64,000 nt of DNA from Naganishia liquefaciens (taxonomy: Eukaryota; Basidiomycota; Tremellomycetes; Filobasidiales; Filobasidiaceae), in NCBI GenBank assembly GCA_013423385.1, contig BLZA01000017.1:620001-684000 (forward strand). The letters run 5' to 3'. The notes under the pieces are model-generated. The model did no database searches. It had not been told where the DNA came from and saw only the letters and a program-made list of their open reading frames with translations. Positions 33,841 to 46,055 of this stretch are shown in pieces (within the stretch, counting starts at the first letter, position 1; each line of letters begins with the position of its first letter). Made by a program: the position numbers and the translations under genes.

Positions 33841-34344
33841 TCGGTTGTGTGGAATGACACCCTGTAGTATAGGTAGATGAGACGAATGCATATAGGCTGT
33901 TTTCCGCGACGCTATCCTCGAATGAGAACAGCACGACCATGAGCGTCTTCCAACGGGCTATGCTGCAGAGTATCTGGCTGTACCGGGTTGCCATCGAAAT
34001 GCATCGTCCGTCGGCCATCCATGGCCGCCATGAAGTAATTGAATTCAACCAGGCCCTCCTCTGATTATTACGGCGCCGAGATGACGCATCTGGTGCGCCC
34101 GCCGCTGTCTGCGTCGCGTTGCTCCCGTGGATCGCCCGCGAGCGAGCGACTTGTTCACGCAGCCATGTCTTCCCCTCGTATACGTCTGCGCAGCAATACT
34201 CATCGATACCCGTACTTCCTTCCTCGTTGGCAGATCCACGCACACCGATGGCATCCTCGCTGCAGCACATGTGAGTGCCCAAGGCCCCGGGGAACCGGTC
34301 GCCCTGTGTGAGCCTCCCGCTGATCGGTGTCCCCGTCTTCGCCC
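33841..34344. other. Intergenic region, eIF3a / epsin
   Basis: About 500 bp with the eIF3a 3' UTR on the left and the epsin promoter on the right. Open frames on both strands are short and Arg/Ser/Thr-rich; nothing is supported. Confidence 0.5.
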
Positions 34345-36435
34345 ATGTCCAGCGGTAAAGGCGCTCTTCGAGTGGCCAAGAACTATACAAAGGGATACTC
34401 TGACACCCAGGTACGGGCATCGGCCTCTCCTCCTCGTGGGCGTGAATCATCCGGCTGACCTTCGGCGGATTTTTGCCGTGTGAAGACCAAGCTGCGAGAT
34501 GCCACCTCGAATGATCCCTGGGGACCGTCCGGTACTCAGATGAACGAGTTGGCGCAGCTCACTTACAACCAGTAAGCACGTCGAGCGGACAAATGTCTAG
34601 TCAGCGCGATGTTCATCACTTGGATGCAAAAGGAATGACTTTGTGGAGATTATGGAGATGCTGGATAAGCGATTGAACGACAAGGGCAAGAATTGGAGGC
34701 ACGTTTTCAAGGTAGGCACAGCTTTGGGGACATCTTTGTTGTACATTCTAACCTGTCATGCAGGCTTTGACACTGCTGGATTATCTGCTGCATGCCGGAT
34801 CGGAAAACGTCGTCTTGTACTTCAAGGACAACATTTACGTGATCAAGTACGTGCCTTTCGATGTCTTGGTGTAACGTACCGCTCAACGCGCTCCGAATCA
34901 GAACCCTGAAGGAGTTTGTATACGTCGACGAGGATGGGAAAGATACGGGCATGAATGTCCGAGCAAAGGCAAAGGATATTACGAATCTGCTGCAGGATGA
35001 CGAACGACTGCGTAGAGAAAGGCGCGCGTGAGTATCGTAGCGGAAACATATGCAACCAGCGTCAATGACGGACTGACGGTAATTTTGTCGCGTCGCAGCC
35101 GGGGAACAATGCGGGACCGCATGCTGGGAAACATTGCCGATTCCGGACTGCAGGGCGAGAACGACTACGGTGATCGCGGCAATGACTATGCTCCGTCGAG
35201 ACAACAAGCGCCTCCGTGGGTTATCTCAAGCTCACGCCCAATCTTCTCGGCTGACCCGCGAATGATATTTTCATCAGACCTTCTCGACCGCCACCTAACC
35301 GCTCACGAGACGAGGATGAAGATCTGCAAAGAGCCATCGAGGCATCAAAGCGTGACAATGATGACGCCGAGGAGAGACGACGCGCCAGGGAACGAGAGTG
35401 GGTGCTTTGGAGCGATCTGCGATGGATATCACTCACTCTGGTCGTTTCCGGTTTTACAGAGAGGAAGATCTGCGGAAAGCTATTGCGCTATCAGAGGAAG
35501 AAGAGGCGAAGAGGAAGAGGGAACTCGAGGACGCGAATGCCAAGGCCTTGTTCGATGATAGTCAGCAGGTGTATGTCTATCAGTGTTTCAAGCGTCCTTG
35601 CCGGCTGATCCCGCTCTGCATATCCAGCGATCTCTTTGCGCAACAACCGATGCAACAGATGAGTACCGGATGGCCGATGCAGCAGATGCAGCCGCAATAC
35701 ACGAGTTTCAACGCAAGTAGATGTCTAGCATGTTGGGATGTAGCTGACGCGTCTCTCTCAGCCTTTCATGCAGCAGCAGGAAGAGTTTATGCGACAGCAG
35801 ATGATGTTGCAGGAACAGGAGAGACAGAGACAGGAATGGATGCAGGTATGCAACGGTTGACCTATCCTGTCTGCCTTGCTCACGAACAACCTGTTTAAAA
35901 ACAGATGCAGCAGCAACAACAAATGATGCAGCAACAGCAAGCTTTGATGGCGCAACCCACCGGCTACCGATCCAACAATCCCTTCGCGCCTATGGCGCCG
36001 CAGCATACCGCCATGCCTGCCATACCGTCTCCTCAACCCCAGGCGGCCGTTCCGCAGACGCCAGCGCCGCAGCCTACATTTACGAAACCAGCGTTCACTC
36101 AGCCTGAGCCGCCCAAGCCGGCACCGCAGCCCAACGATGACGGCAAACATGCCCACCTGGCAAACTTGCTAGCGAACCGGGACGCTGGAATTGATACGTT
36201 TGGAAACTTTGGTAATATGCGTAAGTAGCGCCTTGCTATTCAACTACAATAGGTATTAATTTTCAGATTGCAAATATCAGGAATTCCCGTCGGAACAGGC
36301 TTTGCGCCGTCGAACCGCTTGGCGGTTCAGCAGACCGGTGCGCAAAATACCAATGGATCGACGAATCCGTTCGGCAGACCGAACAATGGGCAGCAGCAGC
36401 AAGCACAGGGGGACCAGCCTTTCTTCCAGCTATAG
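34345..36435 (+). CDS. Epsin (ENTH-domain endocytic adaptor, Ent1/2 type)
   Basis: About eleven exons run from ATG 34345 to TAG 36433-36435. Exon 1 (34345-34410) gives SSGKGALRVAKNYTKGYSDTQ, exon 2 starts at 34496 with TKLRDATSNDPWGPS, and exon 3 at 34633. This is the ENTH domain, continuing MLDKRLNDKGKNWRHVFK, ALTLLDYLLHAGSENV and FVYVDEDGKD. Two ubiquitin-interacting motifs follow (LQRAIEAS and LRKAIALSEEEEAK), then a Gln/Met-rich stretch and two NPF tripeptides (SNNPFAP, STNPFGRPN) that bind EH-domain proteins; the end is QPFFQL. Epsins bind PtdIns(4,5)P2, clathrin and ubiquitinated cargo at endocytic sites. The final junction (GNMR to IPVGTGFAPSN) restores the frame, which supports the model. 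Confidence 0.93.
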
Positions 36436-37222
36436 ATTCGGAAAGGGGTTATTTGTAAGAGTTATATATCATGTGTCTTCTTCTTTTTTTGCTATGACAG
36501 GATATGCGAGCTGCGTTGAACCTGGAGGAATCTCCCGCCGTTGGCCCATGGCTGCTTTATTTCTGTTTGACATGCGTCTTACGTGACCCGTGAAAGATCG
36601 ATCACAATCTGATCTTGGTGCGTTCGCAACCGAGGTTTGCACACGCTGCGAGAAGATATACCCTTGATGGGATTCAATATCAAGGACGGGTGAATAAGCG
36701 GTAGAGGTTAAGCCATGGTTGGACTTCAGCGCGATTTCCGGCAACTTCATTACAAGCGATGTTTCGGATTCGGTCGCACAGCTTCAGCAAGAAGGGAAAC
36801 AGAACACGGATCCGATTCCTTTGATGCCGAGGGCAGCTCAGCAAAGGAGCTAGACCTCCTTGTTTCGACTACCACTGGATATCTGAGCTTCCGACCGTTA
36901 TTTATCCTGACGTTTTTAAGGGACCAGACACGTGTGATGCAGAATAGGAATCGATCTACGACAGCTCATCTTGGATTTTCCCCTTCGATAACTCACGACA
37001 ACCTGCGAAGCAGAATACCGTCCCTGCAAGCGAATCTCGAGTCGATCGCAACATCGAAGTGATAGAATTCACTATTGTACAATCAGCTCAAGAGGGTCGT
37101 TTGCTGTGCTCAATCGTTTTATCAATTGCGAAAGCCGTTGCAATTAGCAGTCCACCTTGAATCAAGCTCTCTCTCTGAACAGCGAACATCGCACCACTGA
37201 GAAGACTGGTAGATCGGGCGAT
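36436..37222. other. Left part of gene-poor island
   Basis: About 790 bp between the epsin stop and the next supported exon. It is more AT-rich than the genes and has only short frames. Nothing structural is recognised. Confidence 0.5.
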
Positions 37223-37967
37223 GAGCAGGAGAAGCATGCACCCGGGTCACGCGCTTTTCCGGCGGTTCTACACAGGTGTGCTTCTCAGCCTGATTCAGCC
37301 TATGCCTTGACTGATCTTTGCAAATCCAGGGAACCCCATAGCTCGAATTCGGGGAAGCGGAACAGTTAGGCAGGAGGGCGGACCATCAGGCGACGGGAAC
37401 CTTGTTAAGCCTGTGTTGCGTTCTCCGTACCCCGCATACCGATCACGGAGTGGTGAACATCTCTCATATCAGCGCCCAGTCAACGGGAACCAACTGGGGC
37501 TGCATCCCTACCCAGCTCGCTCGTGCAGGCGAAGAGTGAGCTTCCCATGGCGAGAATCCCAATATAGCAACAGTTATTATGATATACAAGGTAGTGGGTG
37601 GAGAAGCGCTCCTCGTTCCAGTCACCGTCCAGCACCCTCATGGCGCCATTCTCTGCGTCAAACCAGCTTCTCCGTTCCCGGCTCACGATCCTCCTCATAC
37701 CGCTCGCTTTCAAACCGTAGGAGCCCATCAACTTTTGGCAGCGCAGCCAGGTCAATGCTTTCCCGCTCTTCCGCCAATCACGCAGGATTCCCAAGACTGA
37801 GTCGCTCTCCAACTGATTCGTGGGTGTCCCGGTTCATCGACGCCGGTAGGGCGGATTCGTGGAGCCCTCAAAGTTACTATACCGGCGCTGCTAGCCTTTC
37901 TCAGCACAGCTTTCCCAGTCATCAGCCATTTAGGTTGTGTAGCTCCAGAGGATCCACTCCATGGTAG
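37223..37967 (+). CDS. Unrecognised Ser/Arg-rich protein
   Basis: Two exons: 37223-37277 (starts MSRRSMHPGHALFRRFY) and 37330-37967, together 693 nt, 230 aa. The 52-nt intron has a GTGTGC donor, a TTGACTGAT branch-like sequence and a CAG acceptor, and splicing is what brings the ATG into frame with the long second exon. The protein has no visible domain. It is very rich in Ser, Arg, Tyr and Pro (SYRSLSNRRSPSTF, RLSRSPTDSWVSRF), and so is probably disordered; RS-like dipeptides could be phosphorylation sites. The gene lies between the epsin and PP2C genes in a gene-poor stretch. It could be a lineage-specific gene or a chance open frame, since several frames here look Ser/Arg-rich. Confidence 0.4.
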
Positions 37968-38698
37968 TTGATGTGAAATTCCTTCGAGCGTTCATCGGCC
38001 TATGCATTGACGTTCTCGAGGCAAGCCTTTCTTCGCACGTCATCGAGCTCAACGGCGCCTGAGAAATCGCGGTAGTCATCACTAGCCGCACACTTTCTTC
38101 AGCGGGGACTCTGTATCATTAACAGATCTCCCTTAACGCAACGAGGTGACCGATTTTCTTAGTCATTGCCATCAGGCGTACATACATATATCAAAGTCTG
38201 ACCTCTGACCAGCCGACATCGTCCAAGATATGGCAAAAGTGTAGTGTCGTGAGTTTTGCTCTAACTGATCCCGCAGCCGCCTTGAAATGCAAAGCTCCCT
38301 GGCGCCTCCTTTGCGATCAAAGGTCAATCCCTTTGCTCAGTATTGGCTCAAACACGGAGCTTCCCTATCTCCTTTCAAGGGCATCTGACAAGCGTGAACG
38401 ATCTCTTTTTTTTTTGACTGCTTGAATATTATTGGTAGTCTGTCGGAAGGACTTTAAAATGTCCAAGGACTGAGATTGCCGCGGTGGGAGATCTTATAAC
38501 AAGCTCCAGCCAGCGAAAAATCTCACATCTAAACTGATAGAAATACAACCGGTGCAGTTCTGGACAGCGCTTACACGACAAAGACGATCACCCTGTCATC
38601 ATTATACTCGTCTGCTCTAATACCGTCGAAGACCGGTTCATCGCCTGTTACAGTACGACTTCTGGACTTTTCTATAATTGTCCAGCTGTTCCTCAAAG
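37968..38698. other. Middle part of gene-poor island
   Basis: About 730 bp with no supported gene. It is AT-rich, with a run of nine T near 38408 and few long frames. Confidence 0.5.
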
Positions 38699-39388
38699 AT
38701 GGGTCTCATTGGAAGTCTATATTGGTACGATGGTACATTTTCCTCGCCCCTTTTTGTTCAAGGGGTATTGCTGACCTGAGATGTTCCCAATTATACTGGA
38801 CCATTATAACTTTTGGAATCAGGCCAACCTCCCTGGTCCGTTAGGGATCCACGCCTTCAAGCATTCGGGAGCTTTGCGGATCTTTCAGGAAGCCGTGGGC
38901 TTGCTCGTTCTCAATACATTCATCCTCGCAACGATGGGCGTCTGTCCAACGAGTACAGGGCAGAGAAAAGGCTGGACGACCCCAGACGAGTGGGGTGGCG
39001 GAATGGGCATCAAGTCCTGGACGGCAATTCGAGAATGAATGTGGTACAAAATAGAACGGTCCCGCTATACCACAAGTCGCGGCCAGAAGAACCAGGAATG
39101 GCTGTACACAGAAACGTTGAGGACGCGAATCGAGAAAAACGCGCATGGCGCCATGCTGGCACTCGTCCGACCCCCACGAATCCGTACGCGAACCGATATT
39201 TTCAAGAGACGTCGAGCCTTGCACTAAGCTGGAGCTCTTGCGAAGATGACTTCCCCGTAACAAAAGTAGAGCAATCCAGCCTCGCCACATCCAGGCTTCC
39301 GTTCACCTGGCGTGGTCTTCATTACCGAAATGGAGGCAGACGCGTCCCGCAATTGGGATCCCGAATCCGTGCTCGCAGACCGACCTAG
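38699..39388 (+). CDS. Unrecognised small protein, spliced
   Basis: Exon 1 (38699-38732) encodes MGLIGSLYWYD, then a 90-nt intron (GTACAT donor, GGAATCAG acceptor), then exon 2 (38823-39388), in total 600 nt, 199 aa. Spliced, the junction reads YWYDGQPPWSVRDPRLQAF, and the rest is Arg/Asn/Ser-rich and polar (NEYRAEKRLDDPRR, NRYFQETSSLALSW), with no known domain. The frame ends with TAG at 39386-39388, but coding-like sequence continues in all three frames to about 39610 (for example RFFTQSYKSPSQREL), so a further intron near 39250-39430 and a longer product are possible. Support is the frame-consistent splice and composition only. Confidence 0.35.
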
Positions 39389-40496
39389 CGCTCGCACATC
39401 TCTCTATCACATCGAAAACTTCCCAAAGAGGCTTCAAGACCGTCGAGCCTTGCGAGCTGGAGGAGCGCGGTCCCCTCAACGTATCCGTCCTCGCTTGATC
39501 CTGACGACCGCTTTTTCACGCAGAGCTACAAATCCCCCTCGCAAAGGGAACTTTGCGAGCGAATGTCCAGACTCGGTTCGGGCAATCGCGAGTCGCTGTA
39601 TCTAGACTAGTATTCAGAACGATAGAGATCCTACGGCTTTGTCTTGAGCTTATGCACTACCTGCTAAGATACAAATGTTTCGCTATCGTCTTTATCTTGA
39701 GCCTACATCAGCGCTGACAGCATCATAGTGTCCTCTGCCTCACGAAAGGGCATCAAGTCTCTCGTGTACGGGTCTGGGCCATTATTCTGCATCAATAACA
39801 GCCACACGGCCAATATCGTCGACATTCCCGGCAGGCACTCTCGGTGGCGACGAGACAGTCGCAGTGCGATTGCGCCATTTAGCGCTCCAGCTCGTCACCC
39901 CGCGATACTTTCGGGTGAAAGGCGACAAAGGAACACATATCTCCGCTTTTCAAGCGTGCTACCAGTCATTTCGGGTGAGCCTGACGACCCGTATGCGCAA
40001 GTTTACCATGCGACGATGACCACTGGAAGACGGGACGGGCGATTTCCCGTTATCAGACAAGGATCGACGCTATCAAGGATCGCCGTCGTGCGGGCCCGGC
40101 GGAGTCTAATTTCGCCTGACGTCATCCAATGCGGGGCAGCGAGCCAATGTGCGCGCGCACGCCAGGGAAAACGAGCCCGCCTCCTTTGGCTGCGCTTTTG
40201 TTTGTGTCATGTGAAACGCTTCCGAGCACCGAGCGAGCGTGAAAAGAGTTCATTCACCGCCGCGTCATACTATCCATACTGAACTGCAGTCAGTGTCGTC
40301 GTTGCTATTGCCCATCTATCGATCCATTGCAGACGCGCGCACGCACGCACCTTGAATACTCCAGTGAGGAATACTTTCGCATACGTTCACCGCTCAAGAA
40401 AATCGGGACTGAAGGAGCGCATTTCAGATCGGGATACACGTAGAGGTTATCGGCTTTCAAGGCGAAGAGATATAGATTGAAGACGACGATATCACA
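39389..40496. other. Right part of gene-poor island and PP2C promoter
   Basis: About 1.1 kb. The left 220 bp may be coding continuation of the preceding gene. From about 39650 the sequence is AT-rich, then GC-rich with CG-alternating runs (GCGCGCACGC near 40150 and 40331), and should contain the PP2C promoter. A long plus-strand frame at 39728-40282 lacks any domain and is not supported. Confidence 0.4.
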
Positions 40497-42942
40497 ATGG
40501 TAAGCATATCCCGCGAGGACGATACGATGTGGCAAAAGTGCTGCCAGCCTTGGTGTGGGCAATTGCTAAAGGCCATTCCGCAATCTCCCCTTCTTTTGTT
40601 TACACTCGGCATTCCTTGTGTGATATCGGTTTTTAAACACTATTCCCGCTCCATCTTTCGATTCTCCCCTCGGCGCAATCCTTACCTCTCATTGATACGC
40701 AACTGTGGCTGGCTCTCGATCTGCTCACACGCATAGGGTCAAACATTATCGGAACCAGGTTCGTCTGGCACTATCCTTTTCCAACCGTTACAAGTCTGAC
40801 AATACGTTATCTCTGCTTCCCTCTTCTGTCCTTGTCCTCGCGTCTACACGATCTACTACTGGATTACAGTGACGGAGAAGCACACGTCGATGTTGGTGAA
40901 GGACAAAAAGTATGCGGTTGCCGTTAGCGACATGCAGGGTTGGAGAATAAGTGAGTCTGACTTTCCCCTTGGCGCACTGCAACTAGGCAATAGCTCTAGC
41001 GGATGTATTCCTTTGACGCGATGGTGTATAGCCTGTTGTCAAGTCTCAAACACGAAACCGCGACTGACACCGATCACAAATCAGGCATGGAAGACGCGCA
41101 CTCGCTGCACCTGGCTCTGCCTCCGGCATCCAAAGAGGATACAAGCGCCAACGAGAACCCGGAAAAGTCTGGATCCGATGCACCGGAACAGCCGCAAGGT
41201 AGCTCGTTTACGTGTCAGGCCGCGGACGGGCCGGCGTTCTTTGGTGTCTTTGATGGGCATGGCGGAAGTGCGGTCGCGCGATTCACGGGAACGACGATAC
41301 ATAGTCGGTTGGCGGCATTGGACGCGTATAGTGAGTTTGGGATGCGGTCTGGCAGGGAAGGTCGAGAGTGCTGAATTGCAGGACGTTGCAGAGGCTGGAA
41401 ACTATGAAGAGGCTCTGAAGACTCTGTACCTAAAGACCGATGAGGATCTGAGAGCCGGTAAGCAGAGTTCATCAACGATTTCTCTTCCTCAGACTCACCC
41501 CTGGCGTGTTCAGACCCCAACTTTTTCAACGAGCCATCCGGATGCACAGCGGTCAGCACGGTGCTGACACCCGACGGTCGCATCATTTGTGTGAGTCTCA
41601 AACCTTGCATTTGATGGAGCTTGCTAAGCGCGATACATTCAGGCCAATTCCGGTGATTCGCGAAGCGTTCTGGGATACAAGGGTGAAGCCAAGCCTCTGA
41701 GCAACGACCACAAGCCCACAAATACCGAGGAAAGCGCACGGATCAACAACGCTGGAGGTTTCGTAGAATTTGGCCGTGTCAACGGTGAGAACGAGCCAGT
41801 TGGGGTTTCCGAGCATACTCTGAAGCTTGGTCGTAGGCAATCTCGCACTCTCGCGAGCCATTGGTGACTTCGAATTCAAGCAGAACCACGCTATGGACGC
41901 CGAGCATCAAATCGTCACTGCCGATCCCGAAATTATCAGCCACAAGTGTGATGGAGAGGAAGAATTCCTTGTTTTGGCATGTGACGGTATCTGGGATTGT
42001 CTCACCTCGCAACAGGTGATCGACTTTGTTCGACGAGCCATCGCCAACGGAGACTCCCTGCCAAAGATTTGCGAGGATATGATGCACAAATGCTTGGCGC
42101 CGGATTCAGAGTTAGGCGGTATCGGTTGCGATAATATGACGGTCGTCGTTGTTGCATTGTTGAATGGTCGCACCGTCGAGGAGTGGCAAGAGTGGGTGAA
42201 GAAGCGGGTTGATGAGAAATGTGAGATTGCAGCTTTGCGTCGACGTCGCCGCCTATTGACACCGGGATCTTCGCAGATGGCTACGATACGCCCGAGCGCG
42301 TAGCCGATGTCTTCGGTAACTCCCAGGCTGTTCAGCTGCCCGCTGGACCGGCCGCTTCTCGACAGGGTGGGAGTCCTCTTGCAAATTTACAACAAGTCTT
42401 GGGTGCTAGTGGCATTACTATTCGTGGCCATAATGATGACGACGAAGATATGAGCGACTCGGACCAGAGCGGGGAGCAGAATGGTAACGCGGAAGGCCAG
42501 GAAGATGGCTTGTCGAGGCAAGATGTAAGTGCTCAAGTGAAGTCTAATGTTCTCGGCTGATTGGATTTTGCGCAGGCGCTTGCCCAGTTTGTTCGGGCGA
42601 TCACATCGCGGGCACAATTCGCTGCTTCGCCGGATTCCATGACAGTATGTCCTGTCCTGCCAGGTGGCCCTCTCGCTTTGCTGATATTCTTGGCAGGATT
42701 CCGATGGCGATTCAAAAATGTCTGAAAACGAAGGCGAAGCAAATTCAGGTACACCTTCGCGTGCCGTCAAACGCAAAGTCCAGTCTACTGAGAACCCCGA
42801 AATTTCTCAGCGACCAAGTCTCGTTGAGTATGACGATAAGGAGCAACCTCAGCTGAAAAGTCAACCGGGCGGCGACGAGCCGAGCGGCGCCGTCAAAGTG
42901 GAAGGCCTGATGGACGGCTCCGAAGCTCCCAACAAGATGTAA
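40497..42942 (+). CDS. PTC2: Protein phosphatase 2C (Ptc2/Ptc3 type)
   Basis: Eleven coding exons: 40497-40499, 40737-40758, 40870-40950, 41085-41330, 41356-41457, 41514-41590, 41643-41784, 41837-42220, 42277-42524, 42576-42644 and 42697-42942 (1620 nt, 539 aa). The first coding exon is just ATG; after a 237-nt intron comes GQTLSEP, then VTEKHTS, giving MGQTLSEPVTEKHTS, the standard Ptc2/3 start and probable N-myristoylation site. The PP2C motifs follow: AMQGWRISMEDAH (as [13 protein letters not shown]), [29 protein letters not shown] and [13 protein letters not shown], with the metal-binding Asp residues present. A disordered acidic tail of about 150 residues follows the catalytic domain. 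Ptc2/3 counteract MAP-kinase (HOG) and DNA-damage checkpoint kinases. Confidence 0.96.
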
Positions 42943-43539
42943 GGGAGTTTGACGCGAATGGAATGGCGATGGCACCCGAACTTGCATCTTGAACGTATCA
43001 TGTCCCTTAGTCTGCATCACCACATTTGTAATACTTCTACCGGTCACGTCGACTTGAAATGTTCGAATCACAGTGTATAATATGCAACGCAACCCTAGAG
43101 ATTTCTTGCGCGTCACAGTCTGCTTGGAACATTGAGAGGGAGTAACAGGGAATTTCAAACTTGACACCGTTTCATGATGGACTGAATGCGTGGGAGATTG
43201 TCATTGAAGCACTGGGTCGTGTCACTATTTCACCGAGATCTGAAACAACTACCTCGAATGTACGGTCGTAGACCCTACCTTGACCTCGCGTGCGCATCCG
43301 ACAGAATGCCGCAATGGGGATTTTCCCAGAGTCAGACTGGCAGCGGTTCTTGGACACCTCATGTGCAGGAAATAAGTGGATCATTCGATCACAAATTTAA
43401 AAGACACAGCATCAACATTCCTCTTCGCTCATGCGAGCCGGGTATTACAAGCATTTATTCTACAGAAACACGAGGGGGGAAATTCATTCGCTTTTACAAC
43501 TATTTTTTACAATGACAATGGAACAAACCAATCTCCAAA
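42943..43539. other. Convergent intergenic region, PP2C / bZIP
   Basis: About 600 bp between the stop codons of convergent genes. It should be mainly 3' UTR sequence. AT-rich stretches occur near 43440-43515. No gene is recognised. Confidence 0.5.
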
Positions 43540-45976
43540 CTAGGCCGCGGCTCCGACACGCCTCGGAGTGACATCTTGAGTCTTACTCCTGGCAATATTT
43601 TCGGTTGCCAGTTTGAGATTGTTTAAAGACATGGCTAGCGCAAGTTCAGCATCAACGTCGAAAGTGGTCTTGTCGGATGACTGCTTTTCCGAGTAGGCCG
43701 GGGGTTCCGTGGGCACGACTCCAAGCGTCGCTCTTCCTTGCACAATGTCGGCAATCTTTTCCGAGTCCAAGCGACCTCCCGCGGCAGGTTGGGGAGCCTT
43801 GAGAGCATTGAGGAACGACGAGAAGAGACTGGTCGAGATGGTATGTTGAATGATTTGCGTGATGGACGGATGAGGATCGTCATGCGACTCGCGATACGTC
43901 GGTGGCGCTGGTCCAGATGCAACCGGCGACAAGGCCTCGGTCACGCTCATGGATGCCTTGTGATGACCAAGACTAGATTCACGCAAGAACTTGGGTCGCA
44001 TGTCCGTCGGGACGCCTTGTCTAGCGAGGCTGGCATCTCGAGCCATACGACTCCAGAGCTGCATACGGTATGCATCGAGGTTGTTCCACGTAAAGCCATT
44101 GTCTGCGGACCAATTGTCGAAAGAGTCGGACAGGTCGGACCCGTCTGATACATGGCCGAGTGCAGCGACCGAGGCTGGCGGCGAGAAGACTTCGATAGGT
44201 TTCTTGTCATTCAGCAGAGGGTTGAGATTGGCGCGCGCAAAGGCATAGGGCGAGCTTGAAGCGGTCGACAGCGGCGAGGCGTAGGCTGAGCTCGACGAGG
44301 ATGGGCTGCTTGCGGAGGAGGATCCGGGTAGGACGAGGTCAGGCACAAACGTTGTATGGCACGTTGTGTAACCTCCGCCCGATGCGCCCCAAAACTTGGG
44401 AGACATGGCGCTCAACGCGGCCGAGGTGGAACCCGAGACGTCTTTACGGGGGTTGTAAGTGCTGAGCGGTGACGCCGAGACGTTGGATTTGGTGTTGGCG
44501 GTCGTCAAGCCGAGACCGGCGACTAGGGCTGACGTCGGAGCCGGTGTCATCTCCTTGAGGCTGTCGGGGACGGTAGCCATCGCCGCCTTCTTGAGGGCTT
44601 CAATCTCGCGTCTAAGAATGCGGGTCAGTTGGATGCCCAGGCGACAAGCATCAAGTCAAAGATGACTTACTTCAACTCGTCATTCTCCGATCGGCTCGAC
44701 ATCAATTCACCCTTGATCGCATCAATCAACCTATCTCGATCCTTGATGTGATCCTCGAGCTCGTTGATGTACGTCTTTCTTCTCGTTCTAAACGCCCTCG
44801 CGCTCAGCTTGTTACGTAGCTGTCGCTTCTCCTTTGACGAAAGCTTCTTGTACTCTTCCGGCGTGGGTCGCCAATCATCGTCTTCCCCGGCCTCGGCGGG
44901 ATCCTCGAGAACGACGGAAGACAATCCACCACCCTTCTTGCCGCCCTTGCCCTTGATGCCGCCAAACATGGAAGGCAACGGCAAGGGCTTCAACTGATCG
45001 AGATTGATCCGGGACCCCGATGCATCGACACTATCGTCGTCTGCGTGATTGACGGAAAGCTCGCGGAACGGAGTGCTAGCGGTCGACTTGTTCTTGATGC
45101 GGATACTGTCCTCTTCATTGTCCGTCTCCCGGGACCGTTTGACGGCAGAGACCCCGGCGATCGAGCCATTTCTCGAAGCAGATACGATCCCAACGCGCGC
45201 CTCGTGCGCTGCAGCCGGATGTTCCGAAGGCGTGACGACCTCGTGTGCGTCGTCTTCATCTTCGCTCCGGAAAGGCTCGGACGTCGCACGAGCTTGATAC
45301 AGCGCAGACAGGTCTTGAGTCGGAGTTGTGGTAGCAGATGCTGAGCCGATGCCGCCGAAAAGTGCGGCGGGACTGATCCCGGATGGTCGCATGGTTTCGT
45401 CAATGGTCATCAGGGCGTCATCGGTAGGCTCCTGCTTGACAGAGACAAGGGGTTCTTCCGCAACGGTTGTCAATGTGGAAGGACCCGCTTCGGTTTGCTG
45501 CGTCGGCTGATTGTACTGTCTGAGCAGATTGGCGATATCAACGACGGGGGCCGCTGGTTCTTGTTGACCCTGCATCAATGTCGTCTGTGCGCCTTGCAGT
45601 TGCGCATACCCAAAGTCCGGGAAGGGCGCCGTCAGGGCAAACGGCGAAAACATGTCTCCGATGTTGTTGTTGCTGTTGTTGCGTGCGGCCTCTTTGCCTT
45701 GGTCAAACGCGTAATCATCGCCGCCGATGGTGAAATCCATGGGATCGGCAAAGGCGTCGTGGTCGAATGAGTTGGAAGCCATGGTGGCGACGGTGGATGT
45801 GCCGTCGGCCATGGATGAGAAGGGAGACATGGCTAGTGTTGCGGGAGAAAGGGCAGGATCTGCGATTGTGTCTGACTGTGATGGAGGTCAGGACAGGGAG
45901 GCGAGACGGGAATACGGGTGATACGTACGTTGTCGATAGCATCGAGATTGAGATAGTCTGCGAATGTAGGCTCCAT
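43540..45976 (-). CDS. bZIP transcription factor
   Basis: Three exons: 45976-45929 (16 codons, MEPTFADYLNLDAIDN), 45875-44671 and 44611-43540. The basic region is near 44835-44780 (SSKEKRQLRNKLSARAFRTRRK) with the Asn-x7-Arg signature, and the leucine zipper follows (YINELEDHI, DRLIDAIKGEL, ELKREIEALKKA), interrupted by the second intron. The basic region resembles the fungal class with RNK-SAR-FR-RRK spacing rather than the GCN4 type. The long N-terminal region is acidic and Gln/Ser/Pro-rich (probable activation domain) and contains VKQEP sumoylation-like sequence. The C-terminal region is Ser/Pro-rich and conserved-looking near the end (WSRMARDASLARQG). Target genes cannot be inferred. The first junction was set by the phase-zero acceptor giving SDTIADPALSPATLA. 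Confidence 0.92.
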
Positions 45977-46018
45977 GGTAGCTGAGAGGAGTTCAGCAAC
46001 AGCGATGAAGGCCGATTA

Positions 46019-46055
<37 letters not shown>

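Noticed and set aside
39728-40282. 184-codon frame in the PP2C promoter region
   Set aside because: No ATG start, no domain, mixed composition, and no splice link to neighbours.
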